A program made the position numbers and the translations under genes. From Raphanus sativus (taxonomy: Eukaryota; Streptophyta; Magnoliopsida; Brassicales; Brassicaceae), in contig NC_079514.1 in NCBI RefSeq assembly GCF_000801105.2, positions 13,246,293 to 13,310,292 on the forward strand: a DNA stretch of 64,000 nt. The letters run 5' to 3'. A model generated the notes under the pieces. That model was not told where the DNA came from. It searched no databases and saw only the letters and a program-made list of their open reading frames with translations. Shown one piece after another: positions 1-10,524 of the stretch. The stretch's first letter is position 1. Each line of letters opens with the position of its first letter.

Positions 1-1065
1 CCACCCATAGAGTGGCCAACCAATATTACACTACGAGGTAAGGTACTGGAGGCAGCAGCACCTTCTCTTTCTCTGGTATCATGAGATTCTTTATATTGAT
101 CTAAGATCTGAACAAAAGTTGACAAGAATAAGGGGTGAAATAGAGATAAAATCACACGGAAACAAGACTTAAAGCAATATGTTAAGTTATCTTAGAGAAC
201 TTTGCTTTGTGGAACATGGAAACAAGAAGTTCCCATATATGACAGTATCCATATATGACAGTATACTTACGCTCAGCAATTGACAGTTTAAACAACATGG
301 TTCTTTTTTTAGTTAAGCATGTCATGAAAAGAATGAAGAAAAACTATTAGAAATCCTACCCTATGAATGGCATATACGACATATTCAGTGTGCTCCTCAA
401 GTATGCGACCATCCATTGCAGAATGTTCACCTTCAAGATCCACCGCAAACCAATCAAGTCTGTTAGTGTACTGACTAGACAAATCGTATTCTACAGACTC
501 TGTATCTTCTCCTTCCCCACGGAACAGAGAAGCTTCCTGGTAGAATGTGCGCTCGAAGGGGCCTCCCTGGAATGCTCTATCAGATTCTGCTGCCACAGAC
601 CTGACCTGCACGACCACCATAAGAACCAAGGCCAATAAGGAGCCTGGTATATGAAAGCTGAAGATAAACTCCGAACATAAGCAAGACACTGAGGATTTTG
701 CTTTTAGTTACAAACTCAAGAAACGAAATGATGATACTTACCTGCTTGTAGCTACCGGCGTTGCCCGGAATGAAAAGAACTGGAACTCCGCTAAGTTTAC
801 TGACGTGTTCCTTAAAATCAATCTTCCTCCATCCTTCATGGTAAAGATAGAGCCCATATCTCCCAGGAGGAGTTGAACCGTCGGTCACAGAGATAGGGAT
901 GTAAGTAGGATACATGTAAGTCATAGTACAACCGTTCTTTATAGGTTTTAGCAGACCAAACAAAGCCGCAAGCCCAATCCATGCAGCTAAAATCACAACG
1001 CCAACTATCCTCAGCCTTGGTCGAACGCCTTGACTGCTGCTCATACCAAATCTTACACCACGCAT
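1..1065 (-). CDS. PGAP1-like GPI inositol-deacylase, 5' part (runs off the left edge)
   Basis: The first three coding exons are visible: 742-1065, 360-605 and 1-107, all in phase (108 codons, 82 codons, then open to the window edge). The start is the ATG at 1065; a second in-frame ATG lies seven codons downstream. An N-terminal membrane segment (about residues 21-41) is followed by a conserved PGAP1 stretch ending in PGNAGSYKQ; exon 2 continues with VRSVAAESDRAF. Exon 3 contains the lipase nucleophile elbow VGHSMGG. PGAP1-type enzymes sit in the ER membrane and remove the acyl chain from the inositol of GPI anchors. The best Arabidopsis counterpart by position and sequence is At3g27325. The rest of the hydrolase domain and the C-terminal membrane segments are outside the window, so intactness cannot be judged. 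Confidence 0.9.
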
Positions 1066-1899
1066 TTTTTTTTAACTTTTATGTATACCTCCTTATAAGC
1101 ATGCCAAATCGCTTCAAAACAAAAAAAAAAAGAAACATTCATAAACAAAAGATAGGTAGTAACACTAGTAAAGCACACAAATGAAGAACAATATACAGTA
1201 ATGTCTCAATGTGCAGTAACATTAAAACAGAGCAAAAAAAAAAAGAAACTAGGCAATTACAAAAATGGAGCTTAAAATAGTAATAACAATGTTAGCAGAA
1301 GTGAAGAAGAGTAATAAATAAGACATGGAGCCAATCAAGCGCATAAAAAGGGGGATATTTATATAGCTGGATCTCGCCATTAATACAGAACCATGAGCTT
1401 AATTTAGTAATATCGATGAGTTATAAAGCTTTTTTTTTTGCTCAGAATCTGTGAGGGGTGATTCAGAGATGATGAGGGAGAACTAACCGGGTGAAGATGA
1501 TGGCGAGAGAAACCACGAGATTGCCGGTGAAAAAATTTGAACCGCCGGTTAAGATGGGATCCAAGTACGGTGCAACGGAGCTCAGATCTTTTCACTGAAA
1601 TCGAGGAGAGCGAATAAAACGGAGATCCTACGCTAATCGGGTCCGGGTTCAGATAACTAATTACGAGTTGGGTTACACTCACTATTGGGCCGTATTTGGA
1701 CTATGGGCCCAAGTTTTCCAACTAATGATTGACATGCATACATTAGTATATGCGAATTATGTAAACACAGACATTAGTATATTTTTTTTTGTCAACCAGA
1801 CATTAGTATATGAACATGCGAACTATGTAAAACACAGAGAAAACTATTTCTTTTAGAAAAAAGTATTTATAGCTGAGTTTATTGAAATTACTAGCTATA
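1066..1899. other. Leader and promoter region of the PGAP1-like gene
   Basis: No coding region is convincing here. On the minus strand about 1490-1640 is a pyrimidine-rich, leader-like segment ending in a donor-like GTTAGT, which suggests a 5' UTR intron before the ATG at 1065. Around 1685-1710 there are TGGGCC/TGGGCCC boxes typical of housekeeping promoters. At about 1739-1840 a short segment containing ACATTAGTATATG occurs as imperfect direct repeats. Confidence 0.4.
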
Positions 1900-1907
1900 C
1901 AATCTAC

Positions 1908-2601
1908 TAGGGGTGGACGTTCGGATACCCGTTCGGGTTCGGGTCGGATATTTCGGATTTTCGGATATTTCGGTATAGGAATATAAAACCCGTTCGGGTA
2001 TTTCTATACTTCGGGTTGGGTTTGGGTATTTTTAATTCGGGTTCGGTTATTTCGGGTCGGATTTTCAGATATTTAGATTTGCGAAAAAATTAACTTCTTC
2101 ATTTCTCAAGTTTTTTCTATTTAAAATATAATTTTTACTTAACTGATATTTTATTTTTAATATATTGAATGATTTGAAGATAAAATCTTAAAAATAAAAG
2201 CTACTAATTTGATTATTTTTTAAAAAAAACTAACTGTAGCTTTTGTTAATGCATGAAACAAAAATTTAGACATGCATTTTAAGCATTTTAAGTGAGTAAA
2301 AAATCATTTTTCTTGCAATTATATGTATATTATCTAATTTTGAACCATGTGTATAATTAATATAAATATTTTGAATAAAATTAGAGAAGTAAACTGTGAA
2401 TATATGGTTAATGGTACATAAGTTCGGTTATCTTCGGATATTCATTCGGGTTCGGGTATTACCCGTTCGGGTTCGGATATCCGATCTCTCATAATTCAAT
2501 ATCCATTCGGGTATTTTGCTACTTCGGTTCGGATTTCGGTTCAGATTTTTTGGGTCAGGTTCGGGTGCCACTTCGGATATCGGGTAAAATGCCCGCCCCT
2601 A
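1908..2601. mobile_element. Non-autonomous hAT-type element with TTCGGG-rich ends
   Basis: The element begins TAGGGGTGGAC and ends GCCCGCCCCTA, imperfect terminal inverted repeats. It is flanked by a perfect 8-bp target duplication, CAATCTAC, at 1900-1907 and 2602-2609. An 8-bp duplication and TAGGG-type ends fit the hAT superfamily. Both subterminal regions are packed with variants of TTCGGGTTCGGGTATTTCGG, while the middle is AT-rich and carries no transposase. A more diverged relative lies at 45258-45809. Confidence 0.85.
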
Positions 2602-2808
2602 CAATCTACATCAACTATGAATAACGAGGTAAGTAGCAAATAATCAAAGTGAGATAGGGGATTATCTGTAAATAACAAAACTTAGGGGTTAAATTGAGAT
2701 ATCCTCAAAGAGAGTGTGATTTTACCAGTAAACCCCTAAAAGCTAGAGAGATGGTTTTAGTGTAGAGAGGCGGTGGCAAACAAGTAAAGAATAACTGGAA
2801 GGGGTCTG

Positions 2809-4410
2809 ATGTTTCTTGATGACCCAACGCTACTGACATTGAAGCGGAGACGACTCTCGATCAACGAAGATCCCATGGAACCTTCTTCTTCTTCATCTCA
2901 GGTATGCGTATGCCTTCCTTGCTTCTTCTCCCTTATTCACTATCATCATTTGCTTTCTCCAGTCCTTCCGTTTCGAATCTTGCTCGATCTGTAACTGAAT
3001 CTGTCCGCGTTTTAGAGCTTATCGGTTCCTTCTTCTTCGCTAGGGTTTTGCCTCGAATTTGGAAGTTTTGATTTGATTGATTTCGTAAAAATCAGGCTAA
3101 GATCGCTGGTATAGTAGAGAAATATGGGAGAGAGATTCGCGTTTTCGAGACTTCGAGCATTTCTCAGAGGCCAAGTCAAGCTTCTTCTGTTGCTCGTAAG
3201 TTAGACGACGGAGATGGATCTCTGATTCTTGCTTAGTAGTATTTGCATTCGTCTTTCTTTCTATTGATTCCTCTGGTCTTTTGTTTTTGTGATTTGTGTA
3301 TTGGACAGAAGAGGAATCTGATGAGTTCTACGAGCTCACACCCACAGATTATTACCGTCTTGTAGCATCTAAGAAAGAAGGTATGACGTTCTGAGGACTC
3401 AGTATTCTTGGTTTGTGTTACTTCTTCTGACTTGGTACATTTACATTCTGCAAAAAAAAAAGATAAATCTTTGAAGACAAGAAAGCTCCGTGAAGCAGAA
3501 GAAGCTGCTCGTCGAGCTAAGCTCACTAAGGTTCTTCTTCACTTGTCTGAAACGTTTTAAGTAGTTTATAACCCACTGAACATTTATAAATTTGATTCTA
3601 TTGTAGGCTGTGATACGGGTTCGTTTTCCTGATAACAACACATTGGAGGCGACATTTCATCCTTCAGAAAAGATCCAATGCTTGATTGATCTTGTTAAAA
3701 GAGTACTTGCGCAGCCAGAGATTCCTTTCTACTTGTGTATGTTTCCTTCCATTACTCTGATTTCATACTTCACATTTCTCAATAATTGAAGAAACCTTAC
3801 GGCGTGCTAGTAATATGCCTTTGCAGACACAACTCCTCCCAAGAAGCAGATTAAGGATTTCTCACAAGACTTCTACTCTGCTGGGTTCATTCCTGGTGCA
3901 ATTGTCTACTTTGCAAATGATCAACCAAAAGGTTAGTTTGTGTCCAATACCTTCACATGATAGTATGATACTGTAAATTTTCAAAATAGCTTGCAAATTT
4001 AGCATAGAATAAGGTCGAGAAGGAGTAAAGGATCAGTCACGACGAATACGCAGTGAACAATAATCTTAGAAGACTGGTTAAGTGGGTGTGTCAGATAGTT
4101 TCTATGTTGGTCTATTTGTTTTCATTATTTACTACTTGAAAATAGTTTTGTAGGGGAAGATAATTTGAGGTCTGAACTTATATCTTTAAACTAATAACTA
4201 ATGTTCTTTGCAGATGATGGTGCAAGTTCAACTCCTTACCTTAATGAAGAGATCTTGTCACTGAAAGATGTAGAGGACATGGCCAAAGTAGAGGAACCCG
4301 CTGAGCCATCTTCAGAACCAGCCACGAGCGATGCTGGTACTGTACCACTTGACCAAGAGCCCAAACCCGTGGAGAAGAAGAGCACAAAGCCTAAGTGGTT
4401 TAAAATGTGA
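2809..4410 (+). CDS. PUX1: PUX1, UBX-domain regulator of CDC48/p97
   Basis: Seven exons with GT/AG junctions keep one frame: 2809-2901, 3096-3195, 3309-3380, 3463-3530, 3607-3736, 3827-3931 and 4214-4410, giving 254 residues. The product matches Arabidopsis PUX1 throughout, from MFLDDPTLLTLKRRRL to the C-terminal end KPKWFKM. The UBX domain covers roughly residues 112-190 (VIRVRFPDN...PGAIVYF), and the loop where many UBX proteins have FPR reads TTPPKK. Known role of the family member: it binds the CDC48 ATPase and promotes disassembly of the hexamer in the cytosol. The ATG is the first in frame and lies just behind a leader-like stretch. The gene looks intact; I expect expression. Confidence 0.95.
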
Positions 4411-4732
4411 TTGAACAATGGTTGATAGTTACAGAGTGAAAGAAAAAGCATGTTGCCTTTGAATTGAAACGTGACAGTTAGTGTGACGGTAACAATCTTA
4501 TTTTGTCGGTGTTTGGATTTCCTCAGGCCTAAAAGTGATGTTTATCCATAATTTGAGTTCTTCTTCCATTTTTTTTCTCATGTCTCGTGCTAAACCAATG
4601 ACCTGATATAGTCCTAAGACCGGTGGTATTTAGTATTACAAGTTGGAATCAAATAGAATGAAAAAGTCGTTGATGGAGAAAAAAAAAGAAAAAGTCGTAG
4701 GATGTTGCTTGGTATAAAGTTAAAACCGAAGA

Positions 4733-4850
4733 GAATTGGGTCAATCACGTTTATTAGAAGTGGACAATAGAGTGGTTGTACCAGCCAAAACTCATCTACC
4801 TATTATTGTAACATCTGCTGATGTACCTCATAGTTGGGCTGTACCTGGAA
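4733..4850 (+). pseudogene. Nuclear copy of a mitochondrial cox2 fragment (NUMT)
   Basis: The frame starting at 4733 reads [19 protein letters not shown], then [19 protein letters not shown], a nearly exact internal piece of plant mitochondrial cytochrome oxidase subunit 2 ahead of the copper-binding loop. There is no start, no N-terminal membrane part and no copper site. Homology ends at GCTGTACCT, a string that, as I recall, recurs a few codons later in cox2. Differences from the usual protein include Pro for Leu in ADVPHSW. It lies between PUX1 and the G6PD5 relic and is presumably inert. Confidence 0.85.
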
Positions 4851-5661
4851 GGAATACATGTAAAACAGATTGCAAGGCAAACAACCATACGGGTCGAAAT
4901 GCATACCAAACAAAGTCTCTATGACCTAAGTGTCACTATTTCATCTTGTTGACTTATGTTTTAGAGGCATGGATCATGGAATGCGTAAGCTCAACCACTA
5001 CCGCTCGAGATTCTCAAGAAATCATTATTCTTCCCGTTTAGTTAATTTATATTTTTATTCCTTTGGTAGTTTTACGTAATTATATATCAACGATTCCCTT
5101 ATTATTTACATAATAGAGCGTACGAACTAGTTTTACGTAATTATATAACGACGATTCTCCAACTTTGGAGTGAGTTATTTTGCCTCTGTCTTCTCTAGGG
5201 GGGCAGCTAACGTCTTCCGTAGCAGCAGGTCGAGGAGATCTCTCTTCTCGTTTTATTCCCATCTTCTTCTTGTTGTTTACTTAATTATTCGAATCGTGTT
5301 ATTTTGATCCCGTTTGGTTCTCTCTGTGTGACTCAGACTCTCAACAAACTCCATCCCATTCAACTACATAAACACCGTTATCCGTTTTTTTTTTTTGGAC
5401 TTTTTCACGGCTGTAACGTTTAAGATATTATCTGACACAAGTGTTTTGATTCATGTTCGTGATTTGCTAGCAGGCAGGGATACAAGTGTAAAGAGTTTGT
5501 ATGTGGAATCGGAATAACTTGTCTAGGACTTGATAACTTGTCTCATTTTTTTTTATTTTCTGGGGGAAACTGAACTTTTCTCAGTTTGCAGGCTTCTGTT
5601 TATTTTGTGGTATCTGCTGCTGCACTTGTGAGAGAGAGAGTCACGTTTTCTTTCGTGTAAG
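4851..5661. other. Former promoter and leader of G6PD5
   Basis: No gene is visible. A short direct repeat, TTTTACGTAATTATATA, occurs at about 5071 and 5132. The stretch from about 5300 to the ATG at 5662 is pyrimidine-rich with a GA run just before the start, and looks like the intact leader of the truncated gene that follows. Confidence 0.4.
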
Positions 5662-5845
5662 ATGGGTTCTGGCCAATGGCACGTTGAGAAGAGGTCCGCT
5701 TTGAGGAACGAATCGTTTTTAAAAGAGTACGGTGGTGGTCCTGTCTCTGAAACAGGCGGGAGCCTCTCCATCATCGTGCTCGGTGCCTCTGGTGATCTTG
5801 CTAAGAAAGTAAGAAGAAGACTTTTCCTGCGTTCGAGAACATATC
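5662..5845 (+). pseudogene. G6PD5: G6PD5 relic: exon 1 and a few codons of exon 2
   Basis: The ORF begins [20 protein letters not shown] and reaches the nucleotide-binding motif [13 protein letters not shown], exactly the N-terminus of cytosolic glucose-6-phosphate dehydrogenase 5. The next bases are GTAAG, a splice-donor core, followed directly by AAGAAGACTTTTCCTGCG, which encodes KKTFPA, the known continuation in the next exon. So nearly all of intron 1 is gone, leaving five bases and a frameshift. After about 5836 all similarity stops. The catalytic region, substrate site and remaining exons are missing, so no enzyme can be made. A MITE and a TIR-NBS gene occupy the place where the rest of the gene should be. 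Confidence 0.9.
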
Positions 5846-5946
5846 ATGATTATGGTAATGACAAAACATGAAAGGATCATGTTTACTAGTTTCTAGAAAA
5901 AAATAAATATAAAAAAATAACTTATTTGCATTACTATATAAGATAA

Positions 5947-6610
5947 CATAAATTCTTGGGTTCACCTCTAGAATAAACCTTTAGGTTCACCTAACCAATA
6001 GAATTTCGTTATTTCATATTCAGTATCTTTTAAAAAAAGAAACAAAATATTATCAAGTTTTATTATATTTTTAAAATAAAAATAAAAATAAATAAAAAAT
6101 AATAATAATTGCAAACAAAAACACGTTTAAAAGATTATATTTTTTAATACCGTCAACAAACACTAAACCCTAAATCCTAAATCCTAAACCCTTGGGTAAA
6201 CCCTAAACCCTTGGTAAATTTAAAACACTTGGATAAATTCTAAATCCTAGAGTTTAGGATTTATCCAAGGGTTTATGGTTTACCCAAGGGTTTAGGGTTT
6301 AAGGTTTAGCCGATTGTGTTAAAAGTATATTTTTAAAAAATCAAAAGATTTAGGATTTATCCAAGGGTTTACCATGGATTTAGGGTTTATGATTTAGGGT
6401 TTAGGGTTTAGTGTTTTGTTGACGGTATTTTAAATATAAAATCTTTTTTTGCTACTATTATTATTTTCTATTTATTTTTTATTTTAATAACATAATAAAA
6501 CTTGACAATATTTTCTTCCTTTTTTAAAAGATACTGAATATGAAATAATGAAATCCTATTGATTTGGTGAACCTAAAGGTTCACTCTAGAGGTGAACCCA
6601 AGTATTTCTC
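5947..6610. mobile_element. Mutator-type foldback MITE
   Basis: Long inverted repeats of roughly 130 bp face each other; the inner ends share GGTTCACCTCTAGA and TTTAGGTTCACC with their complements. A 9-bp target duplication, ATAAGATAA, flanks the element at 5938-5946 and 6611-6619, the length expected for Mutator elements. The centre (about 6160-6420) is built of telomere-like CCTAAACCCTAAATCC on one arm and its complement on the other. No coding capacity. Confidence 0.85.
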
Positions 6611-6667
6611 ATAAGATAATCATCTAATTAACCCTTTCTGTTGCTTTGAATAATATGTTTTTCATTT

Positions 6668-8604
6668 TCAAAATGGATCAATAAGATCAATCCACTCCTG
6701 CTTGGACATTCCCCTGAAATAGGATCCCATGACTTTTAGCCTCAAAGGAAGTCTACCAGCAATATCACAAACTTTTCTTGCAAGATCCTCAAAACCTTCT
6801 TTAGGAAACTTTTGACCAAAAGCAGCCATACAAAAAATTTGGAAAGCTTCATAATCTGGTGGCAAAGCCACTCTATAGATATAACCAATCCTATGTGCCT
6901 CCAAAACGTTTCTATCTTGTACTGCGATTACGACCCTACTTCCAGGACCAAACCACTGACTTTCCTTCATCATTGCATCTAACTGTACCGACATGTCAAC
7001 GTTATCAATAACTACAAGCACTTTCTTGTGTTTCAGCCTCTCTCGTTCAACTCCTAGGTTAAAAACTTGGTTACCATGTTGGTCTGTTAGTAGAGACATA
7101 AACTCCGCATCGTAACAAGCTGGTCTTGTATAAAGTGCTTTGATATCTTTGATATAGAGACTCACGTCAAATCTTTGAGAGAGTTGGTTAAATAGTAATC
7201 TTGTAACTGTGCTCTTACCACTCCCAGGAAGACCCCAAATGCCTATCATCCTCACTTCATCTAAATGTAGGCATAACAATTGTCTCATGTTTTCCATGTG
7301 AGCCCTCATTCCAACTAAGTCGTTGAACTCAGTTGCTTGAGTCAGCTTTTTTGAAACATTAGTTGCGATATTCTCGACCATGGCTGCTTCATTATCCCTG
7401 ACAAATGGTGGAGGATCATTGTATGCATCATGAAAATGATTGGGGAAAATATCACATAGACTATGTTTTCTTTGGATGTATGTTATCTAAATAAAAGCTA
7501 CAAAATGTATATGTAATATAAATTGGGAGTAATTTGTAAGAGCTAGTAATTTTTCACAAATCATATATAACACATATTCATCAGCCTAGGCCTAGGATAA
7601 TTAAGGATTTTTAACTAAGGGTATCTCCACCCCATAATTTACTTCAAAAATATAGTAAAAATAGAATATAAACAATAAAATTATTCTATTTATAGATTAA
7701 TCTTTTATTTTCTGTTGATACTCTATTTTTTTAGTAAATTATAGAGTGGAGATAGAGATATTTTAAGAGTGCAAAAATTGAATCTAAAGTTTTTTTCATT
7801 AGTTATAATTTTATTAGCTATTATATTCCGTTTTGGTTTACATGTCAATCTAAATTATAATAAAATAATATTTTTTAACTCTTAATACAATGGTCTTTGT
7901 AAAAAGAAAAAAAAAATGAAGCATCTAAGGACTTCAGAGACAAACCAGTTGTTTGAATGATAACCAGCAATTGTGGCTACTTGTGTCAAAGCTACTCTCC
8001 ATCTCCTAACTTCCTCTTTAGTTTTACCGACACAAGTTTTTCTGAAGACCTTTCCAAAGTCTCCGGTTTGCTTACGTACATCACACGGCTCCACTTTGTA
8101 GAAAATGGCTATCACAATTTGACCAAACTCTCGCCTGCACTTCATAATCTCCACCAGTTCATCCAGACACCATTTAGAAGAAGCATAGTTCCTGGAGAAG
8201 AAGACGACCGCGATTCTAGAACCTCTGATGGCCCTTACAAGTTGAGAAGAGATGGATTCTCCTCTCTCTATCTCATGATCGTTAAACTGTCTGATTCCCT
8301 TTCTCTCAAAACCTTTTTGGACGTGACTTAAGAAGTCTTTGCGGACATCTTCTCCACGGAAGCTTGGAAAGACATCATGTGTCCAGTTCTGAGACAAAGA
8401 AGGTGACGATAGACATAACGAAGAAGAAGAAGAGAAAGGAGAGAAAATATCGTCTTCTTTGTTTTCTTGTTCAAATCTGAGTATTCTATAAAGCTCGAAG
8501 AAGCCCACTACAGCTACAAAAATGGTAATGAAAAAGGAGGAAGAATCCATTAGTATCTGATGGTTAGAGGATAATGATAGGATGATAGAACAAATGAGGC
8601 TCAT
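6668..8604 (-). CDS. TIR-NBS (TN) immune-receptor-like protein without LRRs
   Basis: Two exons, 7946-8604 and 6668-7397, join in phase to give 462 residues; an alternative ATG at 8550 (MDSSSFF) would shorten it by 18. After a hydrophobic N-terminal segment comes a TIR domain (HDVFPSFRGEDVRKDFLSH ... SSKWCLDELVEI, which includes the glutamate of the NADase site). Exon 2 starts DNEAAMVENIATNVSKKL and carries the P-loop GLPGSGKST, kinase-2 KVLVVIDNVD, RNBS-B GSRVVIAVQD and a GLPL-like LPLRLKVMG. The frame stops right after EWIDLIDPF, so the winged-helix part and LRRs are missing. The C-terminus lies about 50 bp from a MITE target duplication. TNs are known as truncated sensors or adaptors in plant immunity; whether this one is functional or a truncated TNL cannot be told here. 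Confidence 0.85.
7617..7766. mobile_element. Short foldback MITE inside the TIR-NBS intron
   Basis: Terminal inverted repeats GTATCTCCACCCCATAATTT and its near complement (AAATTATAGAGTGGAGATA) bracket about 100 bp of AT-rich DNA. The element lies wholly in the single intron (7398-7945) of the TIR-NBS gene. The target duplication is not clear, so the family is not assigned. Confidence 0.55.
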
Positions 8605-9325
8605 AATGTATTGCCATATACTATTGACTCCTCCAATACATTGAACGAAAATTTAATGTGAATGTGGACTTTTTTTTGCGAGACAAATCAAAATCATTGA
8701 CAAAGTTGGATTTGGTGTCTCTCTCAATTATTATGCTTCATTGTTAAGAAAAAAAAAAAGCCAAACAAATCCATAGTAGGGGGAGAGGAAACAGTTATAA
8801 CAAAAAGAAAAAACTTTCGCCTCAGATTCAAAACAGAAATAACCTAAAAGGCTCAATATAGCAACTTAAAAGTTAATTTTTTTCACATTGTTCATCAGAA
8901 AGAAAGGATAAATTCACAACTCCATCGTTTTCTTTGTCACTTAAAGCTCTCCTCTTCCCATCTGCAAATACATCAAGGCCAAATAATTTATCTTAGACAA
9001 ATCTTAACATAACCAGTGTTCTTACCAAACCATAACCAAAAGCGAACCCTGTCATGAACATAAACAGTGTTCTTACAAAACCATAACCAAAACTAAATTC
9101 AACTCAACTGAATAAATTTAAAACAAATGACACAAAATAAAATTTTACCATACCAAAAGTATTATACAATTATACATAACCTATCAATCTATTTATCTCC
9201 ACCATCAAACCAAAAAGAACGAACGCAGGACTCTAAACTCCGTAAGGATTCCACTCCTAAACCAATTATCATTCACTATTCAAAAGAGTAAAGAGAGTCT
9301 AAAACGGCACGTACCACTCGCTTGC
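8605..9325. other. Spacer between the TIR-NBS and prohibitin genes
   Basis: No gene is seen. Near 9012-9042 and 9062-9092 a segment containing CAGTGTTCTTAC and AAACCATAACCAAAA is repeated. The right part is probably the prohibitin 3' UTR. Confidence 0.35.
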
Positions 9326-10474
9326 TCAACGACCAGCGTTCAGGTTAAAGAGCATGCTTTGACCACCGGGTAAGTAGGCCACGTTCGGAGACCTAGCCAG
9401 TGTAGCTGCAACCTCCCTCGAAGCCTCAATCCTCCTGAGCTCGATCAGCCCCATCCCTGCTTTAGCAGTCGCATCAGATATCAACTGAGCAGCTTCACTC
9501 TCACCTTCAGCTCTAATAACCGCAGCTCTCCTCTCCTGATCAGCCTTCATCACCACAAACTTGGACCTCTCGGCTTCCTGCTGAGCCACTTGCTTCGCCT
9601 CCACAGCCCTCGAGAACTCCATACCGTATGACAAGTGCGTGATGGCAACATCGTCGAGCTCAATGTTGAAGTCCCTAGCTCTCTTAATGAGAGAGTCACG
9701 GACAAGTGCCGACACTTGAGGACGCTCAGTGAGGAGCTGATCAGCATTGAACTGAGCAACCACAGCCTTCAAGACCTCGTTTCCAATGGAGGGAAGAACC
9801 TTTTCGTCATACTCGAGACCCAATGTTTGGAAAATGGTGGGCAGACGCGAAACCTTCACAATTAAATAAAACCCAATAAAAAAGATTAATTTTTTCCAAA
9901 ACAAAGATGATAAACTTAGCTAAATAAGACTGAAGTTTGAAGCTTTATAATGATTCTCTAAAAGGGTAAACCCTAAATTACCCATGAAATCAAAAGCTTT
10001 AACCTTTATAACGATTCTCAAATCAAATGCTTACTATATAAGAGTGAAATCAGATCAATCATAAACCCTAGATCTTGAATCCAAATGAAATCACCAACCA
10101 ACAAATAAAAAAAGCTAAACCCTAAACCAATCAAACACGGCCCAAACTAAATCGAAAGAACACACCTCGGGGCGAGAGAGAACACGAAGGGTGAGATTAA
10201 CCATCTGGAGATCCTTAGTACCGGACACGGAGGAGAAAGTGTGTGGCTTCGTGCGGATGTCGAAGATGTGAGGCCTCTGGAGAATGGGTATCAGGAAGTG
10301 AGTCCCTTCGCCGACGGTCTGATCCAACACTCCTCGGAACCGATCGAAGAGCACCGCTCTCTCGCCACCATCGACAGTGTAGAGAGACGAGGACAGAACC
10401 GTCGCAGACACTCCGAGACCGAAGGCCGCCTTCGCTAAGTTCGTGAGGAAAGAAACCGCTGCTTGACTTCCCAT
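9326..10474 (-). CDS. PHB4: Mitochondrial prohibitin (PHB3/PHB4 type)
   Basis: Two exons, 10166-10474 and 9326-9853, give 278 residues. The start is the ATG at 10474 ([10 protein letters not shown]); a longer reading frame upstream would need a TTG. The N-terminal membrane anchor ([13 protein letters not shown]) is followed by the prohibitin/SPFH domain ([20 protein letters not shown], then [20 protein letters not shown]) and a C-terminal coiled-coil ending in [14 protein letters not shown]. The exon junction falls in RPEV-SRLP. Type I prohibitins form ring complexes with type II partners in the inner mitochondrial membrane and stabilise respiratory complexes. The PHB4 name rests on synteny with At3g27280; by sequence alone PHB3 is nearly as good. 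Two residues differ from strongly conserved positions ([19 protein letters not shown] region), which looks like normal divergence. Confidence 0.93.
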
Positions 10475-10502
10475 CTTGCTCCCCAAGAAAAAATTAAGAA
10501 AT

Positions 10503-10524
10503 GAGAGAGAGAGAGAGAGAGAGA
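10503..10524. repeat. GA microsatellite in the prohibitin leader
   Basis: About eleven uninterrupted GA units lie 30 bp upstream of the prohibitin ATG, so they read as CT in the minus-strand 5' UTR, a common leader feature in crucifer genes. Confidence 0.8.

Noticed and set aside
10241..10446. Plus-strand frames opposite the prohibitin first exon
   Set aside because: Shadows of the prohibitin coding exon with no independent support.
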